Shown here: positions 1-8,853 of the stretch, piece after piece
Layout: the number at the start of each line of letters is the position of its first letter
Position numbering within the stretch: the first letter of the stretch is position 1
Source: Ruminococcaceae bacterium UBA5396
Lineage (GTDB): Bacteria; Bacillota; Clostridia; Oscillospirales; Acutalibacteraceae
Assembly: GCA_002410715.1 (NCBI GenBank)
Contig: DHOG01000193.1
Span: 1 to 16,520, forward strand
Direction of reading: 5' to 3'
Length of the DNA stretch: 16,520 nucleotides
Translations under genes and position numbers: made by a program
Notes under the pieces: generated by a model
The model's input: the letters and a program-made list of their open reading frames with translations, nothing else
Database searches by the model: none
What the model was told of the DNA's origin: nothing

Positions 1-40
1 GCTTGTAAGGCAGGTGCTCTCCCAGCTGAGCTATGCTCCC
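1..40 (-). tRNA. tRNA-Val(UAC), 5' portion only, cut by window edge
   Basis: Read on the minus strand, the first 40 bases of a tRNA are present. The acceptor strand is GGGAGCA, followed by TA, a D-arm with GCTC and GAGC around the loop AGCTGGGA, and the anticodon stem CCTGC. The anticodon loop CTTACAA places TAC at positions 34-36, giving valine. The rest of the anticodon stem, the variable loop, T-arm and acceptor 3' strand lie outside the window. A strong promoter begins about 30 bases upstream, so this is probably the first gene of a tRNA transcript that continues to the left. Confidence 0.93.
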
Positions 41-71
41 AAGTGTCCGCCGTGTTTCAGCGACGGAGTCT

Positions 72-100
72 ATAATACAATATTCAGCCGCAATTGTCAA
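72..100 (-). promoter_or_regulatory. Sigma-A promoter of the tRNA-Val transcript
   Basis: On the minus strand TTGACA (plus 95-100) is followed by exactly 17 bases and TATTAT (plus 72-77). The inferred start site is near 65, about 25 bases before the mature tRNA 5' end. A weaker upstream candidate has TTGACA at 148-153, a 17-base spacer and TAAAAA at 125-130. The tRNA transcript may therefore have tandem promoters. Confidence 0.85.
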
Positions 101-160
101 TATATAAAGACGCAATTTTTAAAGTTTTTAAGAGGGTTGTCGATATCTGTCAAAGCCGAA

Positions 161-1054
161 TCAGTCATTTGATTGATTCTTTATTAAAACCTCTAAATCA
201 TCACCTTTAAAATGGTAAGCATGGTTACAAAAATGGCAGGTTACTTCTGTCATTCCATGTTCATCCGGCAGCTTACGGATTTCCTCCGGCTGCATTGAAG
301 ATAAAGCGCGCTCAATTCTATTACGTGAGCAACTGCATTTGTATTCAGGCTGGTATTCGTCCATAATTTCATATTCGAAACCGTCAAGTGCTTTGCCTAG
401 GATATCAGTAACCGACATTCCGCTATCCAGCATAGAGGTCATTGACGGAAGTGAAGCAGTATTCCTTTCGAGACGGTCAATCACATTCTCAGGGCAAAAC
501 GGAAGAAGTTGAATCAGCAGACCCCCAGCCACTCTAACGGTCAAATCCGGATTAATCAAAACCCCAAGTGCGCAAACCGTCGGAAGCTGTTCACTGTTGG
601 CATAATAGTTTGTAATATCCTCGGCAATTTCTCCTGACACAATTGGTGTGCACCCGATATAAGGTTCTGCCCCGCCTGTATCGCGCATGACATAAATTAG
701 ACCTTTTTTTCCCACCGCCGAGCCAACATCAAGCTTGCCGTCCGCGCGCAGAGGTATCTCAACAACAGAATTGACTGGATAGCCTCTTACATTGCCCGTG
801 CTGTCGGACACCGCCATCATTGTTCCCGCAGGACCCCCGCCGTTGATTTTTATTGTCAGGCTATCATCTTTTCCTTTAAGCATAATCCCCATCATGGAGG
901 CGGCGGTAAGTAGCCTTCCAAGCCCTGCAGTAACCACAGCTGATGTTTTGTGAATCCGTTCCGCTTCAGAAACGATCGCAGTTGAATCCATAGCCAAAGC
1001 AACAATGGTTGCGTCTTTTGTTATACAGCGAATAACTCTACCCTTTTTGTGCAT
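161..1054 (-). CDS. hslO: Hsp33 family redox-regulated chaperonin
   Basis: Hsp33 is a cytoplasmic holdase chaperone that is switched on by oxidation of a zinc-bound cysteine cluster. The 297-residue product has the family length. Its N-terminal body includes GGGPAG and the stretch around VRGYPVN. The C-terminal redox switch is intact, with a CSC pair at residues 240 and 242 and CHFC at 273-276. I chose the ATG at 1052-1054 (protein start MHKKGRV) because family members begin at this point. The frame stays open for 15 more codons to an ATG at 1099, but those residues look non-coding. AAAGG lies 15 bases before the chosen start, which is a long spacing. The gene follows the methyltransferase gene by 76 bp on the same strand and may share its transcript. 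I see no clear terminator after the stop. Confidence 0.93.
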   Translation of the reverse strand: MHKKGRVIRCITKDATIVALAMDSTAIVSEAERIHKTSAVVTAGLGRLLTAASMMGIMLKGKDDSLTIKINGGGPAGTMMAVSDSTGNVRGYPVNSVVEIPLRADGKLDVGSAVGKKGLIYVMRDTGGAEPYIGCTPIVSGEIAEDITNYYANSEQLPTVCALGVLINPDLTVRVAGGLLIQLLPFCPENVIDRLERNTASLPSMTSMLDSGMSVTDILGKALDGFEYEIMDEYQPEYKCSCSRNRIERALSSMQPEEIRKLPDEHGMTEVTCHFCNHAYHFKGDDLEVLIKNQSND

Positions 1055-1130
1055 CTTAAAATCCCATGTCCTTTCTGGGTTGTATGCCGGAAAGAACATA
1101 AAACCGCTTTTCCGGCGTGCCTAGCTCTTT

Positions 1131-1883
1131 TTAACCATGTCTACGAGCTACGATAAACATACGCTCGCTATCCCGCCTGACAGGCTCTGTAGTCATATCA
1201 TCATATACAGCAAGCACCTCAAATCCCGCCCCAGCTAAAAGACGGCATATCGTTTGCTGCGAATAAGCCCTTTCACGCACAAAATCAGTTAAACGGGAAT
1301 ACGAGCCGAATTTTTCCACGAAAAAATCAAGCTGCATATTCACCGCTGCCGTACGTTCCGATAACTGATTGCGCCATACGCACAGAAAATCATCCTCCTC
1401 AAAAACAAAGGAGTTATTCCCCAGCACATGACGGTGCTTGTAGATCGTATTTACATCAAAAACAAATAATCCGCCCGGCTCAATAAATAAAAACAGCCTT
1501 TTGAAAACCTCTGCAAGATCTTTGGTACTGCAAAGGTGATTAAGGCTGTCCAGAATACAAACGGTTCCGCTTACCGTTCCGTATAAGTCCAATGCCCGCA
1601 TATCCTGACATAGTAGCATCAAAGGAATACCGGATTTCTCAGCCTTTTGAGAGGCTACCATCAACATCTCCTCCGAGCCGTCTACACCAATCATATCAAT
1701 GCCTCGTTTTGCAAGCTCAAGGGTTAAACTGCCGGAACCACACGCCAGATCAAGCAGCGTATCAGGATTTTTTTCAGGACGGTGAAGCTTGAAGAGCGAC
1801 AGTAGGTATTCTGCAATCGCTTTGTAGTCGACATCGCCGGTCAGGCGGTCATAAAAAGCGGCAAAGGCAGCATATCCACTCAT
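1131..1883 (-). CDS. Class I SAM-dependent methyltransferase
   Basis: A 250-residue soluble protein with a Rossmann-type methyltransferase core. Motif I LLDLACGSG is at residues 43-51. An acidic residue ends the second strand (D68 in VDGS), and QDM at 93-95 follows in the adenine-binding region. PGGLFVFDVNT matches the post-motif strand common in this superfamily. The N-terminus (YAAFAAFYDRLT) resembles the small-molecule methyltransferase group of Firmicutes genomes often annotated only as class I SAM-dependent methyltransferase. The substrate cannot be told from sequence. The start ATG overlaps the stop of the upstream TrpR-like gene as ATGA, which implies translational coupling. Confidence 0.88.
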   Translation of the reverse strand: MSGYAAFAAFYDRLTGDVDYKAIAEYLLSLFKLHRPEKNPDTLLDLACGSGSLTLELAKRGIDMIGVDGSEEMLMVASQKAEKSGIPLMLLCQDMRALDLYGTVSGTVCILDSLNHLCSTKDLAEVFKRLFLFIEPGGLFVFDVNTIYKHRHVLGNNSFVFEEDDFLCVWRNQLSERTAAVNMQLDFFVEKFGSYSRLTDFVRERAYSQQTICRLLAGAGFEVLAVYDDMTTEPVRRDSERMFIVARRHG

Positions 1884-2182
1884 TTTTCTTTTTTCTCCTG
1901 CTCCATGCGTTCAAAAATCATATCATAGGCATCACAGCCATAAATCAGGGAGCGATTAACCCGGCTAATTGTCGCCGTAGACGCACCTGTGGCAGCAACA
2001 ATATCACTGTAAACTCTTTTATCGTTCAACATTTTAGCAACAACGATACGCTGTGACATTGCTTTGATTTCTGCAACCGTACACAGATCTTCAAAAAACC
2101 GATAACACTCATCCTCTGTCCTAAGCTGTAGAATTGCCTGAAACAAAAAGTCGGCATTTTTATCTTTTATTTTACTGTTCAC
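1880..2182 (-). CDS. YerC/YecD family TrpR-like DNA-binding protein
   Basis: A small protein with the fold of the Trp repressor family. The start is taken as the GTG at 2180-2182 because GGGAGG sits 7 bases before it, giving a 100-residue product. An upstream in-frame extension of 19 codons has no ribosome binding site of this quality. The core FLFQAILQLRTEDECYRFFEDL is followed by the VAEIKAMSQR segment typical of TrpR/YerC proteins. A helix-turn-helix lies near residues 57-77 (IVAATGASTATISRVNR). The family is widespread in Firmicutes, but regulation of tryptophan genes has not been shown for it as far as I know. It overlaps the methyltransferase gene by 4 bp and is probably first in that operon. 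Confidence 0.88.
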   Translation of the reverse strand: MNSKIKDKNADFLFQAILQLRTEDECYRFFEDLCTVAEIKAMSQRIVVAKMLNDKRVYSDIVAATGASTATISRVNRSLIYGCDAYDMIFERMEQEKKEK

Positions 2183-2242
2183 AGGTGATCCTCCCTTTTG
2201 CCGTTTCTTACCTTCATTCTTGCAATTAATTAGTATCACCTA

Positions 2243-2251
2243 ATTTTAACA
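2243..2251 (-). promoter_or_regulatory. Candidate extended -10 promoter of the TrpR-like gene
   Basis: The minus strand reads TGTTAAAAT, an extended -10 (TG-N-TAAAAT) about 60 bases before the GTG start at 2182. The matching -35 position (TTTCAT) is poor, as is common for extended -10 promoters. No strong terminator for the upstream EPS operon is visible between 2252 and 2346. The only stem there is a 5-bp TCCTT/AAGGA hairpin without a T-run, so readthrough from ugd is possible. Confidence 0.4.
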
Positions 2252-2346
2252 CGTTACAGCGTGAAATGAAAGGGGTGTAAACAAAATTATTACCAAACCA
2301 ATGAGGCCTTCCTTACAAAGGAGCACACTTTCACGTCGTTTAAAAT

Positions 2347-3531
2347 TTAATCTCTAAAATAAATATCCCTAGTATATACTTTCTCAGATACATCCTGGAT
2401 ATCGTCGTTGTATCTGTTTGCGACAATCACATCGGATATCTTCTTGAATTCGTCCAGATCTCTAATTACTCTGGAACTGAAGAATGATTCATCCTTCAAG
2501 GTAGGTTCGTAGATTATAACCTCTACCCCCTTCGCCTTGATACGTTTCATAATCCCTTGTATCGAGGAATGCCTGAAATTATCGGAATTTGCTTTCATCG
2601 TAAGTCTGTATATACCCACGATTCTCGGGTTTCTTTCCAATATTCTCTCAGCAATAAAATCTTTTCTGGTGCGGTTCGCATCAACAATTGCTGCAATTAT
2701 ATTATTCGGTACATTATCATAATTCGCAAGAAGCTGCTTTGTATCCTTGGGCAGACAGTATCCTCCGTAACCAAAAGATGGATTGTTATAGTGGTTTCCA
2801 ATCCTGGGATCAAGTCCCACTCCCTCAATAATCTGTTTTGTATTGAGTCCACGCACCTCCGCAAAAGTATCCAGCTCGTTAAAAAATGATACACGGAGCG
2901 CAAGATACGTATTTGCAAACAGTTTCACAGCCTCGGCCTCGGTAGGCTGTATAAACAGCGTTGGAATATCCTTTTTGATTGCCCCCTGCTGCAAAAACTC
3001 GGCAAAAACATGTGCCCGCTCAGTTAGGTAATCGTCATCCGTAGGAACACCCACGATAATTCGGGACGGATATAGATTATCATACAGCGCTCTGCCCTCC
3101 CTTAAAAATTCGGGAGAAAATAGAATATTACGGGTGTTGTATTTCTTTCTTATTGATTCAGTATACCCGACCGGGACGGTAGACTTAATAATCATTATCG
3201 CATCCGATTTAAGCTCCAGCACCTGTCTAATTACTGACTCAACCGAGCTTGTGTCAAAATAATTCTTTACCGGATCATAATTTGTCGGTGTGGAAATAAT
3301 TATAAACTCCGCGTCACGGTAGGCGGAAGCCGCATCCGTTGTCGCAGTCAGATTAAGCTCCTTCGTCCTAAGATATTCCTCTATTTCAGCATCAACAATA
3401 GGTGACTTCTTATGGTTGATCATGTCGACTTTTTCCTGAATGATATCCACTGCATATACCTGGCTATTTTGAGCCAGCAGAATCGAATTTGACAATCCCA
3501 CATATCCAGTTCCCGCTACCGCTATTTTCAT
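2347..3531 (-). CDS. ugd: UDP-glucose 6-dehydrogenase
   Basis: This enzyme oxidises UDP-glucose twice with NAD+ to give UDP-glucuronate, a precursor for acidic polysaccharides. The 394-residue protein starts with the NAD-binding motif GTGYVG (residues 7-12). ISTPTNYD is at 79-86, KSTVPVGY at 116-123 and [13 protein letters not shown] at 139-151. The central helix region carries K203 and the NTY motif. The catalytic cysteine is C259 in [10 protein letters not shown]. The C-terminal UDP-binding domain is complete. Length and motifs fit the short bacterial Ugd type found in capsule loci. UDP-N-acetylmannosamine or UDP-GlcNAc dehydrogenases are relatives, but the ISTPTNYD and [10 protein letters not shown] forms favour UDP-glucose. 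It is the last gene of the EPS operon. AAAGG lies 15 bases before the ATG. Confidence 0.93.
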   Translation of the reverse strand: MKIAVAGTGYVGLSNSILLAQNSQVYAVDIIQEKVDMINHKKSPIVDAEIEEYLRTKELNLTATTDAASAYRDAEFIIISTPTNYDPVKNYFDTSSVESVIRQVLELKSDAIMIIKSTVPVGYTESIRKKYNTRNILFSPEFLREGRALYDNLYPSRIIVGVPTDDDYLTERAHVFAEFLQQGAIKKDIPTLFIQPTEAEAVKLFANTYLALRVSFFNELDTFAEVRGLNTKQIIEGVGLDPRIGNHYNNPSFGYGGYCLPKDTKQLLANYDNVPNNIIAAIVDANRTRKDFIAERILERNPRIVGIYRLTMKANSDNFRHSSIQGIMKRIKAKGVEVIIYEPTLKDESFFSSRVIRDLDEFKKISDVIVANRYNDDIQDVSEKVYTRDIYFRD

Positions 3532-3559
3532 AATTAAGCTTCATGTCCTTTCCTTTAGC

Positions 3560-3598
3560 TTATGCCCAGAGAAGGGCATAAAACCGTAAACTCGGTTT
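3560..3598 (-). other. Two back-to-back hairpins between the flippase gene and ugd
   Basis: A 6-bp stem AAACCG/CGGTTT (3581-3586 with 3593-3598) overlaps the flippase stop codon. Directly next to it is an 8-bp stem TTATGCCC/GGGCATAA (3560-3567 with 3574-3581). Neither has a T-run on the minus strand, so they are poor intrinsic terminators. They could stabilise or process the operon mRNA ahead of ugd. Confidence 0.5.
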
Positions 3599-5039
3599 AT
3601 TTTTTGCTCTGAAATAGCCTTTTAAAAGCGTCCATCATTACAGAGTTCTTGGTAAATCGAATATATATAAAACTCAGAGTCAAATAAACAGCGGCCCCCG
3701 TTATGACTTCAAGGACAACAGCCGGAATTGATCTCTCGGTAAGCATATCTACAATAAATACAGCTCCAAACATGATTGCGCCCGACGCCAGAAAATAAAA
3801 ACTGTTTTTAATATAGCTAAATACGGGCAGATCTTCTCTTACCGCAATCGACTGCACAATACATACCGTTACTTCTGCGAAAATTGTTCCGATTGCAGCA
3901 CCCAATGCATGTAGCCTTGGAATCAATATCAGGTTGATTACGATATTCACCAGAGCGCCCAGCCCAACCGAAAGGATATACACCTTATCCTTACAGCTTG
4001 GTATAAGGTACTGCGTCCGAATTACATTTGCGAATGAGATAAACGGTATTGTGACCGCCATGCAGGCAATAATGATTCCGCTGGGTTCATATGCCGAACC
4101 AAAAAATACCGGTGCGAAGTCCTTTGAAACTGCGGCCAGTCCAAATGACAGGGCATACGCCATGAACATAACGAAGAGCATGGAGGAAGCGATATATTTT
4201 CTACCCTGCTGGGTATCACCTCTGGCGGTGATGTTTGACATTCTTGGCAGCATCACGGTTCCAAATGCAGTGATGATTCCAAGCGGGAGATTGATAATTC
4301 TCTCAGAATATTCAAAAAAACCGACCTGTGCTTCGGTACTAAAGTGGAACAGCAGTATTTTATCCATCACCCTGTAAATGCTAACCGCAATGACAGGTAC
4401 AAACAACACCAGCAGGGGCACAATATGACTTTTCAGCTCAGCAAAGGTAGGCTTGACAAACGTTACATACTTGCGGATAACCAACCATACCATAGACTGG
4501 CTAATCAAACTACCTGCCGCCATAATCGTGATATACTTCCACAAATCATCCTGTGTATGAACAAATGTAAAGATTGCTACAACCGTTAGGATTTTCACCA
4601 GCGTGTTTCGCGTAAATGTCAGCCGAAATTCTTCAATTCCGAAGAAAAACCAGTTAATATCAAACAAAGCAGCTATGATATAAAGACTTTGAATTATAGC
4701 AAAGGTTTTATATTGAATCGGAAATAATAAAATATAAGCAAAATAGGCAACAACAACCAGCAGCGACAGCAGAAAGTGCAGGCTGAATATACTGCTGAAA
4801 GTACGGTTCAGCCTTTCCCTATCACCACGTACTGCTGCGATCATGCGATTTCCATAGTTGTTGATTCCTAGCATAGCGAATAGCACAAAGTAATTTGCAA
4901 CCGAATATGAATACGAGAAAACGCCTGTCTTTTCCGGTCCTAACACACGAGAAACATATGGAGATGTAATAAACGGAAGCACAATAATTAATATCTGGTA
5001 AGCACTCTGATAAATAAAGTTCTTTTTTATGCTGGACAT
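3597..5039 (-). CDS. wzx: Polysaccharide repeat-unit flippase, Wzx-like
   Basis: A polytopic membrane protein of 480 residues that would flip lipid-linked oligosaccharide units across the cytoplasmic membrane. Hydrophobic segments run through the whole length, about 12-14 by eye. Family hallmarks are the N-terminus FIYQSAYQILIIVLPFITSPYVSRVLG, the segment DINWFFFGIEEFRL (127-140), and VGFFEYSERI (239-248) followed by MLPRMSN (263-269). I place the start at the ATG at 5037-5039 (MSSIKKNF), with AAAGGG upstream. The frame extends 20 codons further, but those residues look non-coding. It follows the polymerase gene by 132 bp with no strong promoter in the gap, and precedes ugd. The exported polymer cannot be inferred beyond the sugars suggested by glf and ugd. 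Confidence 0.9.
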   Translation of the reverse strand: MSSIKKNFIYQSAYQILIIVLPFITSPYVSRVLGPEKTGVFSYSYSVANYFVLFAMLGINNYGNRMIAAVRGDRERLNRTFSSIFSLHFLLSLLVVVAYFAYILLFPIQYKTFAIIQSLYIIAALFDINWFFFGIEEFRLTFTRNTLVKILTVVAIFTFVHTQDDLWKYITIMAAGSLISQSMVWLVIRKYVTFVKPTFAELKSHIVPLLVLFVPVIAVSIYRVMDKILLFHFSTEAQVGFFEYSERIINLPLGIITAFGTVMLPRMSNITARGDTQQGRKYIASSMLFVMFMAYALSFGLAAVSKDFAPVFFGSAYEPSGIIIACMAVTIPFISFANVIRTQYLIPSCKDKVYILSVGLGALVNIVINLILIPRLHALGAAIGTIFAEVTVCIVQSIAVREDLPVFSYIKNSFYFLASGAIMFGAVFIVDMLTERSIPAVVLEVITGAAVYLTLSFIYIRFTKNSVMMDAFKRLFQSKK

Positions 5040-5171
5040 ATGAAGAACCATGCCCTTTCTGTGCCTTACTGCATCATTGCTAAAATTCGTCAAAAACAAA
5101 CAACTGTCTTTTTCAGAGAATCAGACATAGAAAGGCACAAGTATTTTCAATTCCTTTGATTTCAGGCAATC

Positions 5172-6665
5172 TCAGTTGAGCCTTAAAAGCTTCGTATTTT
5201 TTCCTTTGCGTTTTTTGAACCTGTTTTCCAGTCGAGCAATCCATTTTCCCTGTATGCAGCTGCCTTCTTGCTGTATTGCTTTTTCTGAAAAATATAATAA
5301 ATATCCCGAAAACACCCAAAATACAACCCCAAATATATTGACACGATAGAGAATCCTTGCTTCAAATATCTCTATCAAAAAAAACGAAAAGGGTATTATC
5401 ATCAGCAAATATTGCCACATATTCTCGCGTGTAACTGTTAGTACCCGCATAAACAGCAGTGTCCGGCATAAGTCGAACACAAAAATCACAAGGAATATAA
5501 AACCCACAATACCGGATGATACAAGTACAGAAATATAAATATTATGAATGCCGCCTTTTTTTAGATTATCCAGCCTTTCTTCAATCAGATGCGGGGAAAC
5601 CTGATCATAAAGCCCTTCCCGCGTAACACCGAAAATCGGATTTTTTATAAATGTTTTAATTCCCGCCCGCCAAATCTGAACCCGTCCATTGGTTACATCA
5701 TTTGAATCAGGATCATATTCATCGTCTCTTTGGTTTATGGCAGGCTTGATATCATCTTTTGAAAAGGAGCCATGATCAAAAGCAACATTTTTTAATTGAC
5801 GTATAATGCTGGGAATATAAGAAATTGTTTTTACGCTGACAGGTCTCAGTATTTCAGCGCTTCCTGTAATTGCTACAGCTATGACAAGGGCGGCAATGGC
5901 GCTAACGATGGTACTAATATTCTTTTTCTTCATCCAAAGAAGAAGTTGAACAAAAAACATGATGGTTCCGAAAATAAGCAGCGTATACCAAGCAGTCCTG
6001 CTTTGGGTAAATAATAAGTATATCAGCTGAAATACAATATTCGAGATGTGAAACTTCCTGCTATTGATTGTTTCCATAACAAGCAGCATCCAGCTCATGA
6101 ATATGGATATAACCGCAAGCGTCGAACCCGTATTGGGATTGTATAATCCCCAAAAACGGTTATAGCTTAAACCCACAGTCAGATTACCGTATATTTCATG
6201 ATAGTAAGTAAAGCTGACGGAAAAAAGAAAAAACAGCATACAAACCATGGTTAATGCGAAAGTGACTGCAACATACGTGCTGCTGACGATTTTCAACTCT
6301 TTCATTTTAACTTCGACAGGCGTGTTGTGATCATTTCCAAACAACAGAATAATAAATAGAACCATATATAAAAACTGGGATATATTCTCGAAAAGATGGT
6401 TTGGAGCTGCAATCAGAATTGATACGGCGTAAGACGCACAGAAAAGCAACAGCCACAAGGACGAGCGGTTTTTCAGCAGCGACCGGTTACTTGTAAAATC
6501 AAGCAGCACCAGATAAGAGCCCCAAACAAACCCAATCTTTACGAACCTTCCAAGATATATCTGTAAAAGCGGTGAAGAGGTCAGAGCTGTCATAACAATC
6601 AAGAACATAATGCAATAGGTTCTCTGGCATATTATTTTTTTATAGATTCCTTTTATAATGCTCAC
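5172..6665 (-). CDS. wzy: O-antigen ligase/polymerase family membrane protein, Wzy-like
   Basis: A 497-residue integral membrane protein with about 10-12 hydrophobic segments and one large extracytoplasmic loop (roughly residues 275-385). That loop carries the family signature: GRVQIWRAG (327-335), then KNPIFGV and HNIYISVLVSSGIVGF (374-389). QSRTAW at 221-226 is the conserved arginine segment before it. This is the PF04932-type pattern shared by Wzy polymerases and WaaL ligases. With a flippase next door in a Gram-positive-type genome, polymerase is the better call. The start is a GTG at 6663-6665 that overlaps the stop of the preceding glycosyltransferase gene as GTGA, with GGGGGA upstream. 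The C-terminal tail is basic (NRFKKRKGKN) and cytoplasmic. Confidence 0.87.
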   Translation of the reverse strand: MSIIKGIYKKIICQRTYCIMFLIVMTALTSSPLLQIYLGRFVKIGFVWGSYLVLLDFTSNRSLLKNRSSLWLLLFCASYAVSILIAAPNHLFENISQFLYMVLFIILLFGNDHNTPVEVKMKELKIVSSTYVAVTFALTMVCMLFFLFSVSFTYYHEIYGNLTVGLSYNRFWGLYNPNTGSTLAVISIFMSWMLLVMETINSRKFHISNIVFQLIYLLFTQSRTAWYTLLIFGTIMFFVQLLLWMKKKNISTIVSAIAALVIAVAITGSAEILRPVSVKTISYIPSIIRQLKNVAFDHGSFSKDDIKPAINQRDDEYDPDSNDVTNGRVQIWRAGIKTFIKNPIFGVTREGLYDQVSPHLIEERLDNLKKGGIHNIYISVLVSSGIVGFIFLVIFVFDLCRTLLFMRVLTVTRENMWQYLLMIIPFSFFLIEIFEARILYRVNIFGVVFWVFSGYLLYFSEKAIQQEGSCIQGKWIARLENRFKKRKGKNTKLLRLN

Positions 6666-7726
6666 CCTTGGTTTCCCCCGCTATGCTTCAGCTTTTGAAA
6701 AATAGATTTCATGTATTTTTTAAGAAAAAGTTTTATAAGAGCCATACATCGAATCAAAAGAAAATGTCTTTTGGAAAGAAGATTCAAGATTGAATCAGAA
6801 TACCTTCCATATGAACCACGGATCTTTAGCTGTTCTTTGACCAGCTGATTCCCTGCCAGTTCACGAAGATAGGATTTTCGACGGCGGCTGTCAAAATTCC
6901 ATTGCGGGCTGTACATACTATCTATACACGACACGATGCCGCGAAGAAAAAAGGAACAGATACGCTCCTTTTGTTTCGGATGATTCAAGCCCCAATCGGC
7001 AAGACGGCTTTCATAGGCTGATAGCAGCCTACATATCAGCTCAAATTTATTGACAGGATACTTAACGAACACATCCTGCACATCATTCAATTTATAGTGA
7101 TATAGGCAGGCATTAATTAGCGCTGCGCTGCGGATATATTCAAACAAATCCAGATTAAACATGCCGTCCTGATAGCGCCTCATATCAGTAAACCTAACCT
7201 GATTTTGCTGTATCAGTTCAGCTTTATATATTTTATTCCACAGATATCCTGCCATTCCGTCGGGAAAATACTCGGTAAAAAAACCCCGTACCTCCTGCAC
7301 GCTTTTCAGCAGCCTGTTTTCAAGTGAAAATTGCTCACCCAGCTCCGGCTTTTCATAGTGATAGTTTGCCGTATAACCGCAAATCGCCACATCCACGCCA
7401 TTGCTAACCATACTATCGTACAGTATCTCCAGCATTTGCGGCTCCATCCAGTCATCCGAGTCGGGAAATACCCAATAGGGAGCTGATGCCAAAACCATTC
7501 CCGCATTGCGGGCGCTGCCGGCGCCGCCGTTTTCTTTGTGAATCACCTTGATTCTGGTATCCTCTGACGCCAGCCGGTCACACAGTTCACCGCTGCCATC
7601 GGTGGAGCCGTCATCAACCAGAATCAGTTCAAAATCACGATAAGTTTGCGCCAGTATGGAACGAACACCCCGCTCTAGGTATGAAGCGCAGTTGTAAACC
7701 GGCACGATGGCCGAAATCTCAGGCAT
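6662..7726 (-). CDS. Family 2 glycosyltransferase (fourth in the operon)
   Basis: A GT-A fold glycosyltransferase of 354 residues that would add one sugar to the lipid-linked repeat unit on the cytoplasmic side. The nucleotide-binding part starts at once (ISAIVPVYNCASYLERG). VDDGSTD is at residues 37-43, ENGGAGSARNAG follows, and the metal-binding DSDDW is at 89-93. WNKIY (163-167) and QDGMFN around D187 are shared features of this GT2 subgroup and probably include the catalytic acidic residue. The C-terminus (LIKLFLKKYMKSIFQKL) is amphipathic and basic, consistent with membrane association. AAGG is 11 bases before the ATG. The stop overlaps the polymerase start. Donor and acceptor sugars cannot be told. 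Confidence 0.88.
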   Translation of the reverse strand: MPEISAIVPVYNCASYLERGVRSILAQTYRDFELILVDDGSTDGSGELCDRLASEDTRIKVIHKENGGAGSARNAGMVLASAPYWVFPDSDDWMEPQMLEILYDSMVSNGVDVAICGYTANYHYEKPELGEQFSLENRLLKSVQEVRGFFTEYFPDGMAGYLWNKIYKAELIQQNQVRFTDMRRYQDGMFNLDLFEYIRSAALINACLYHYKLNDVQDVFVKYPVNKFELICRLLSAYESRLADWGLNHPKQKERICSFFLRGIVSCIDSMYSPQWNFDSRRRKSYLRELAGNQLVKEQLKIRGSYGRYSDSILNLLSKRHFLLIRCMALIKLFLKKYMKSIFQKLKHSGGNQG

Positions 7727-7771
7727 TTGTGTCCATTCCTTCCTTCGGAAATCAATTGTCTTTTATCCTTA

Positions 7772-8773
7772 TTAGTTCCCATATCCTGTAATTCTCTTTA
7801 GCGTTTCAAGCCTTTCATCATTGAAGCCGAGATGGTGAAGCATAACGCTTATTAAATATCTTTTTTCGGTTGCATTTGCATAATCAGGATAATTTACTTT
7901 CAGAAAATTAAAAAACTGCCTAGCATTTTCTCTGCCTTCCTTGCGATTGGTCTGATAGATTAAGGAAATAATATGATGGGTACGAATCAGCGGCAATATT
8001 CGTCGCTTCATATACGCAGCCAAGCCGTCCGGCCATTTTGTTGCAGTTGAAAACCGCAGACATTCCTTGATAACCCTTTCGTGCTGGTCATATCGTTTGG
8101 CATAACTCTGATGGCTGACGCTTTGGTTAACATTACCGACCAGGTAACGGTAAACATCCAGGTCATAAAACACAACATTCCGGATGTATGCAACCACCTT
8201 GAGCAAATACTCATTATCGACATAAAATGCGTGCTCCAAAAGACGAATGTTATGCTCTTTCAATATAGTCATCCTAACATTCAAGGTATGAAGCGCATAA
8301 AAGTGGCATACCTCATCGTCGCTTACATCCAGAAAAGCGTATTCGTGGTTGAATATGATTTTCGACGGCAGTTTTATAAATGACTTAACTCCCGTTGTCA
8401 TATCAACCTTCGTTTTCTGATCCACAACAAGATCGGTTTCGGTGCTTTTTAAAAGATTGATCAGGGATATTAGATTATCAGTGTGCACCCAGTCATCACC
8501 ATCTACGATGCGAAAAAACTTTCCCGTTGCATTGGCAATCCCCGCATTCACCGCCGAACCGTGCCCCCCGTTTTCTTTGCGAATCAGTTTAAAGATCTCG
8601 GGATAGCGGTTAACGTATTCTTGTGCAATGACAGGGGTAGAATCCTTTGACCCATCGTCTACAATCAGAACTTCCAAATCCTCACGCAGACGGTCATCGG
8701 AAAAAGAATCAAGACATTTGTTTAGATATTTTTCGACATTGTAACATGGAATAGCCACAGACAGATATTTCAT
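7772..8773 (-). CDS. Family 2 glycosyltransferase (third in the operon)
   Basis: A 333-residue GT-A fold enzyme with LSVAIPCYNVEKYLNKCLDS at the N-terminus. VDDGSKD is at 38-44, RKENGGHGSAVNAG follows, and the metal-binding DGDDW is at 91-95. A later acidic motif VDNEYL surrounds D186. It differs from the other three glycosyltransferases here: it lacks their WNKLY motif and has HTLNVRMTILKEHNIRLLEHAFYVDNEY instead, so it belongs to a different GT2 subgroup. I set the start at the ATG at 8771-8773 because GGAAAGG lies 11 bases before it. The 43 open codons upstream run across two hairpins and do not look like protein. It is 45 bp before the next gene in the operon. Confidence 0.87.
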   Translation of the reverse strand: MKYLSVAIPCYNVEKYLNKCLDSFSDDRLREDLEVLIVDDGSKDSTPVIAQEYVNRYPEIFKLIRKENGGHGSAVNAGIANATGKFFRIVDGDDWVHTDNLISLINLLKSTETDLVVDQKTKVDMTTGVKSFIKLPSKIIFNHEYAFLDVSDDEVCHFYALHTLNVRMTILKEHNIRLLEHAFYVDNEYLLKVVAYIRNVVFYDLDVYRYLVGNVNQSVSHQSYAKRYDQHERVIKECLRFSTATKWPDGLAAYMKRRILPLIRTHHIISLIYQTNRKEGRENARQFFNFLKVNYPDYANATEKRYLISVMLHHLGFNDERLETLKRITGYGN

Positions 8774-8853
8774 TAAGAACCCCGCCTTTCCGCGCCTCTT
8801 TGACCCCGTCCTCAAGAAAACAGAGCATAGGCGTAAAAGATATTTACAAATAT

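Noticed and set aside
5113..5319. Minus-strand frame overlapping the end of the polymerase gene
   Set aside because: It is out of frame with a gene that shows full family motifs and has no independent features.
6312..6318. Further TTCGACA (Spo0A core) matches at 6312-6318 and 8732-8738
   Set aside because: Both lie inside coding sequence. The second is simply the codons for Val-Glu in a glycosyltransferase motif.
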